Positions 61,459 through 64,000 of a stretch of 64,000 nucleotides of DNA are shown here, piece by piece. The stretch's first letter is position 1. The number at the start of each line of letters is the position of its first letter. The position numbers and the translations under genes were made by a program. Source of the DNA: Pyxicephalus adspersus (lineage: Eukaryota; Chordata; Amphibia; Anura; Pyxicephalidae); assembly GCF_032062135.1 (NCBI RefSeq), contig NC_092858.1:168088950-168152949 (forward strand), written 5' to 3'. Under the pieces are notes generated by a model that did not search any database, was not told the DNA's origin, and saw nothing but the letters and a program-made list of their open reading frames with translations.

Positions 61459-62055
61459 ATTAATATTATTATTATTAAAGAGGATTTATATAGCGCCAAC
61501 ATATTACGCAGCGCTGTACATTAAATAGGGATTGCAAATGACAGACTAATACAGAGAGTGATATAGGAGGAGAGGACCCTGCCCCGAAGAGCTTACAATC
61601 TAGTAGGTGGGGGAATTTGACACACAATAGTATGGGAGATATGTAGTGGTGGTTTCAAAAAACAGAAGAGGACGGGTAGGCAAGTTTAAAAAAATGGGTT
61701 TTAAGCGCTCTTTTAAATGAGCAGAAAGTAGGAGCAAGCCGAATAGGACGAGGAAGACCATTCCAGAGAGTCGGGGCAGCTCTAGAGAAGTCTTGTATCC
61801 GTGCGTGTGATGAGGTTATGAGTGAGGAAGTCATTAGTAGGTCATTGGAGGAGCGGAGAGAGCGGCTAGGGGAGTATTTTTTTACCAAGTCAGAAATGTA
61901 AGTGGGACAATAACTGTGTAGGGATTTGGAGGCAAAGCACAGGAGCTTAAATTTGATTCTAAGGTGAAATGGAAGCCAATGGAGAGAACTACAAAGAGAT
62001 GCAGCGGAAGAGGAGCGGAGGGAAGGATGGATGAGTCTGGCTGCAGCATTCATCT
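61459..62055 (-). mobile_element. L2-type LINE 3' end with reverse-transcriptase C-terminus
   Basis: The minus strand keeps 132 open codons (61655-62053) starting MNAAARLIHPS, with LHWLPFHLRIKFKLLCF, TYISDL and APTLWNGLPRPIR. This is the well-known C-terminal region of L2/Rex1-like LINE reverse transcriptases (NAAARLI...LHWLPV..R..FK). After the stop comes a 3' UTR with TTGTAAGCTCTTCGGGGCAG and TGTACAGCGCTGCGTAATAT, ending in an ATT/AAT microsatellite at about 61459-61480, typical of L2 tails. The insertion is 5' truncated. The coding part is unusually undamaged for this window, so it is probably one of the younger insertions. Confidence 0.9.
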
Positions 62056-64000
62056 AGTCATACCGAAAATTATAGTTTTGGGAGGACTTGTTCTTCAGCA
62101 GACAAATTTGTGAATGAAAATATTATTCTTTTACATAAAGGTAATTTAGGTTTAAGGTAAATTAGGTTTGCTATTCCCTTAAGTGTTCCACAGACTGCAC
62201 AATGTACTAAATTAATGACATTAATCAAGTGATTCATTAGACATCTGAACATTCTTCACTCAGTGAGAGACGCGAGTCTGTAGTACTATTAATGTCTAAT
62301 AATATGCAAGTACATGAATCAGTACATGGAGGTATTGTCAGATTCATCTCATCCTGACATGTGCTGACATTAAATCATACAGGATTGGCATATGCTGAAA
62401 TAATGTGCACAATGTCCCATTACTTACCCTCAGGAAGCATTGCTAATGGTAGTCCGCTCAAGTCACCATATTCTGCAGTGATATGTATGTCTGGGATAAA
62501 GCTGCAGTCATATTTTATATGGATCTGTGCAATTTTCTCTCTTTCACACTTGCAGTAGGAAACCAAATGGTTACCCATTTCCAAGTACAAAGCAAACTGC
62601 TATTATGCACTCAGGAGAAGCAAACTGCACCAATGTTTGCGCGTGTTGCCCTTGCATTTGTTGTTGTGGTGCGATCCTTCTTCCATAGGAAAAAAAGGAA
62701 ATCCATATTCAGTCCATAGTCAACTCCATGGTCAGTCCACAAGATAATTGTGGTAACAGGCAATTTTGGGTGAAAACCGGATCTAAGGTAGGGGAACAGC
62801 TTGTTGTACATTCAGGCTCAGATTACCTTTTTTGTTTCTAACCACTAATGCTGTGGGATTCCTTTTTTTATTTATGAAATGATCACCCTCTATTATACTA
62901 GCTGGGTTCCAAAACCCAAAACACAGAAAACCAGATGTTTATCAAATGCCCAGAAACCTACACAAGGTCACATCTTTGGTGATATTAAAAAAATAAAAGT
63001 TGAAAAAGCAAAAACTACCTATAAACCAATATAAAGTCACTTTTGTGGCTCATTTAGTCTAGGGGATGTAATATAGAGAATTACCTAACCTATTTCTCAC
63101 TTACTTAGTAGCTGATGCTCTTCTGGCATGTGGGTAGGCCCATGTAGGACCACCATCAGATATTTCTCAGCACCATACTAGGTAAACTTTTCCTCACCAT
63201 GTGTAAAATTTCCAGCATTGCAAAGGTCAAGGCCTGGGGCTGGTAAAAAAATACCTCCCCGATGACAGCCCTGGGCCCTCGATGTCTTCATGTACAATGT
63301 TGGTGAAGGTTGGCCACACAACTGGGGAAGCCAATTGTAAAAACTGGATCTGAGCAAGAGGAAGCCTGCAGGAGAAAGGAATTATTTAGGTAATAATAAC
63401 TGATTATTGGAATCTTCATATATGTGTGGGCACCCAGAAGTGATTTTGGTAGGTTGACCGCAGATCAATTTTAAAGATTTGATTATCACATGTTAGTTCA
63501 TTGCCAATGTTCCAGGATTCTATATGTAAGTAAAAGTAAAAGTTTGCTTTGTGATGCTCCTTAACTGTCAAGTCCTAACTCCCTACAAAACTTTTGTTTA
63601 GCCGTGGGGCCGGTTCATATATCATGCTGTCAGACTGTTGTATCGTTAAGTAGAGTGGTGGAGGGAAATATGAGAGCACAAGTCCCGCTTGATTGATTGT
63701 CTCGGTATGGAAAACGTTATGGAAATTGCACTCACTGGTTCGGAAAAACTCAGACATTAATTGAATTTTATGGAAATCACTGGGATTGATTTGAATACAG
63801 CAATTTCTACATTCAATACAAAATTTGCATAGGAAATCCTAGGAAGATTAATAGCCTGGTGTTAACAACCTTCCTAAACTTTCAGAGGGGATAAAAGTAA
63901 CATCTGAAAAGTCCCGAAAGATAAGGAGGTATTTTGTAACACAATGAGCTTTATAAATCCTACAACAATCAGCAGTATAATGTTTTATTTATATTCTATT
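62056..64000. other. PCP4 intron 1, unassigned to the window end
   Basis: No exon resembling PCP4 exon 1 (ATGAGTGAG followed by GT on minus) was found. A minus-strand donor-like sequence near 62424 follows CTTCCTGAG but does not splice in phase. 63560-63780 may be a unique block. Confidence 0.4.

Noticed and set aside
62400..62440. Minus-strand CTTCCTGAG followed by GGTAAGTA as PCP4 exon 1
   Set aside because: The splice phase does not fit exon 2, and the upstream codons do not read Met-Ser-Glu.

Overview
The window reads as intronic and intergenic DNA from an AT-rich vertebrate genome, most likely a frog. The inference rests on one recognisable vertebrate gene, PCP4, and on dense interspersed repeats of amphibian character: a palindromic 'GCCTGATTTATTAAAGCTC' element, L2-type LINEs and SINEs ending in 'TGTTGGCGCTATATAAA', L1/Tx1-type LINEs, and hAT and Tc1/mariner relics. 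The species cannot be fixed from the sequence. I see no bacterial or viral gene set, CRISPR array or structured RNA gene. Almost all open frames here are chance frames or decayed transposon coding.

The one real gene is on the minus strand. Exon 3 of PCP4 (PEP-19, the calmodulin-binding IQ-motif protein) lies at 25882-26009 with its stop codon and a poly(A) signal close downstream. Exon 2 lies at 46681-46732. Both have good splice sites with matching phase. With a three-codon exon 1, expected beyond position 64000, the protein would be 62 residues, the human length. About 21 kb of intron 2 and at least 17 kb of intron 1 are therefore in the window, and both are packed with repeats.

Layout. 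1-5.7 kb: intergenic, with a GC-richer pyrimidine-biased block, one palindromic element, a 0.7-kb inverted-repeat element and a hAT-like element. 5.7-9.7 kb: a decayed L1/Tx1 LINE present as two head-to-tail partial copies. 9.7-25.7 kb: intergenic sequence 3' of PCP4 with a minisatellite, a second L1 piece beside a mariner transposase remnant, several MITEs, a SINE, and an unusual element built of consecutive hairpins (19585-20165). 25.7-46.7 kb: PCP4 exon 3 and intron 2, with two Tc1 remnants, hAT-like elements, SINEs and palindromic elements. 46.7-64 kb: PCP4 intron 1, with a hairpin resembling a miRNA precursor, two L2 3' ends (one nested in another element), a 366-bp tandem duplication, related G-rich repeat blocks in opposite orientations, and a 43-bp minisatellite split by a hAT-like insertion.

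I did not find a new multi-gene system. The points most worth following are the chained-hairpin element, the L1 tandem duplication, the MITE inserted in the minisatellite, the dispersed CCTGAAGAAG hairpin motif, and the shared 3' tail of the L2 LINE and the tRNA-like SINE.
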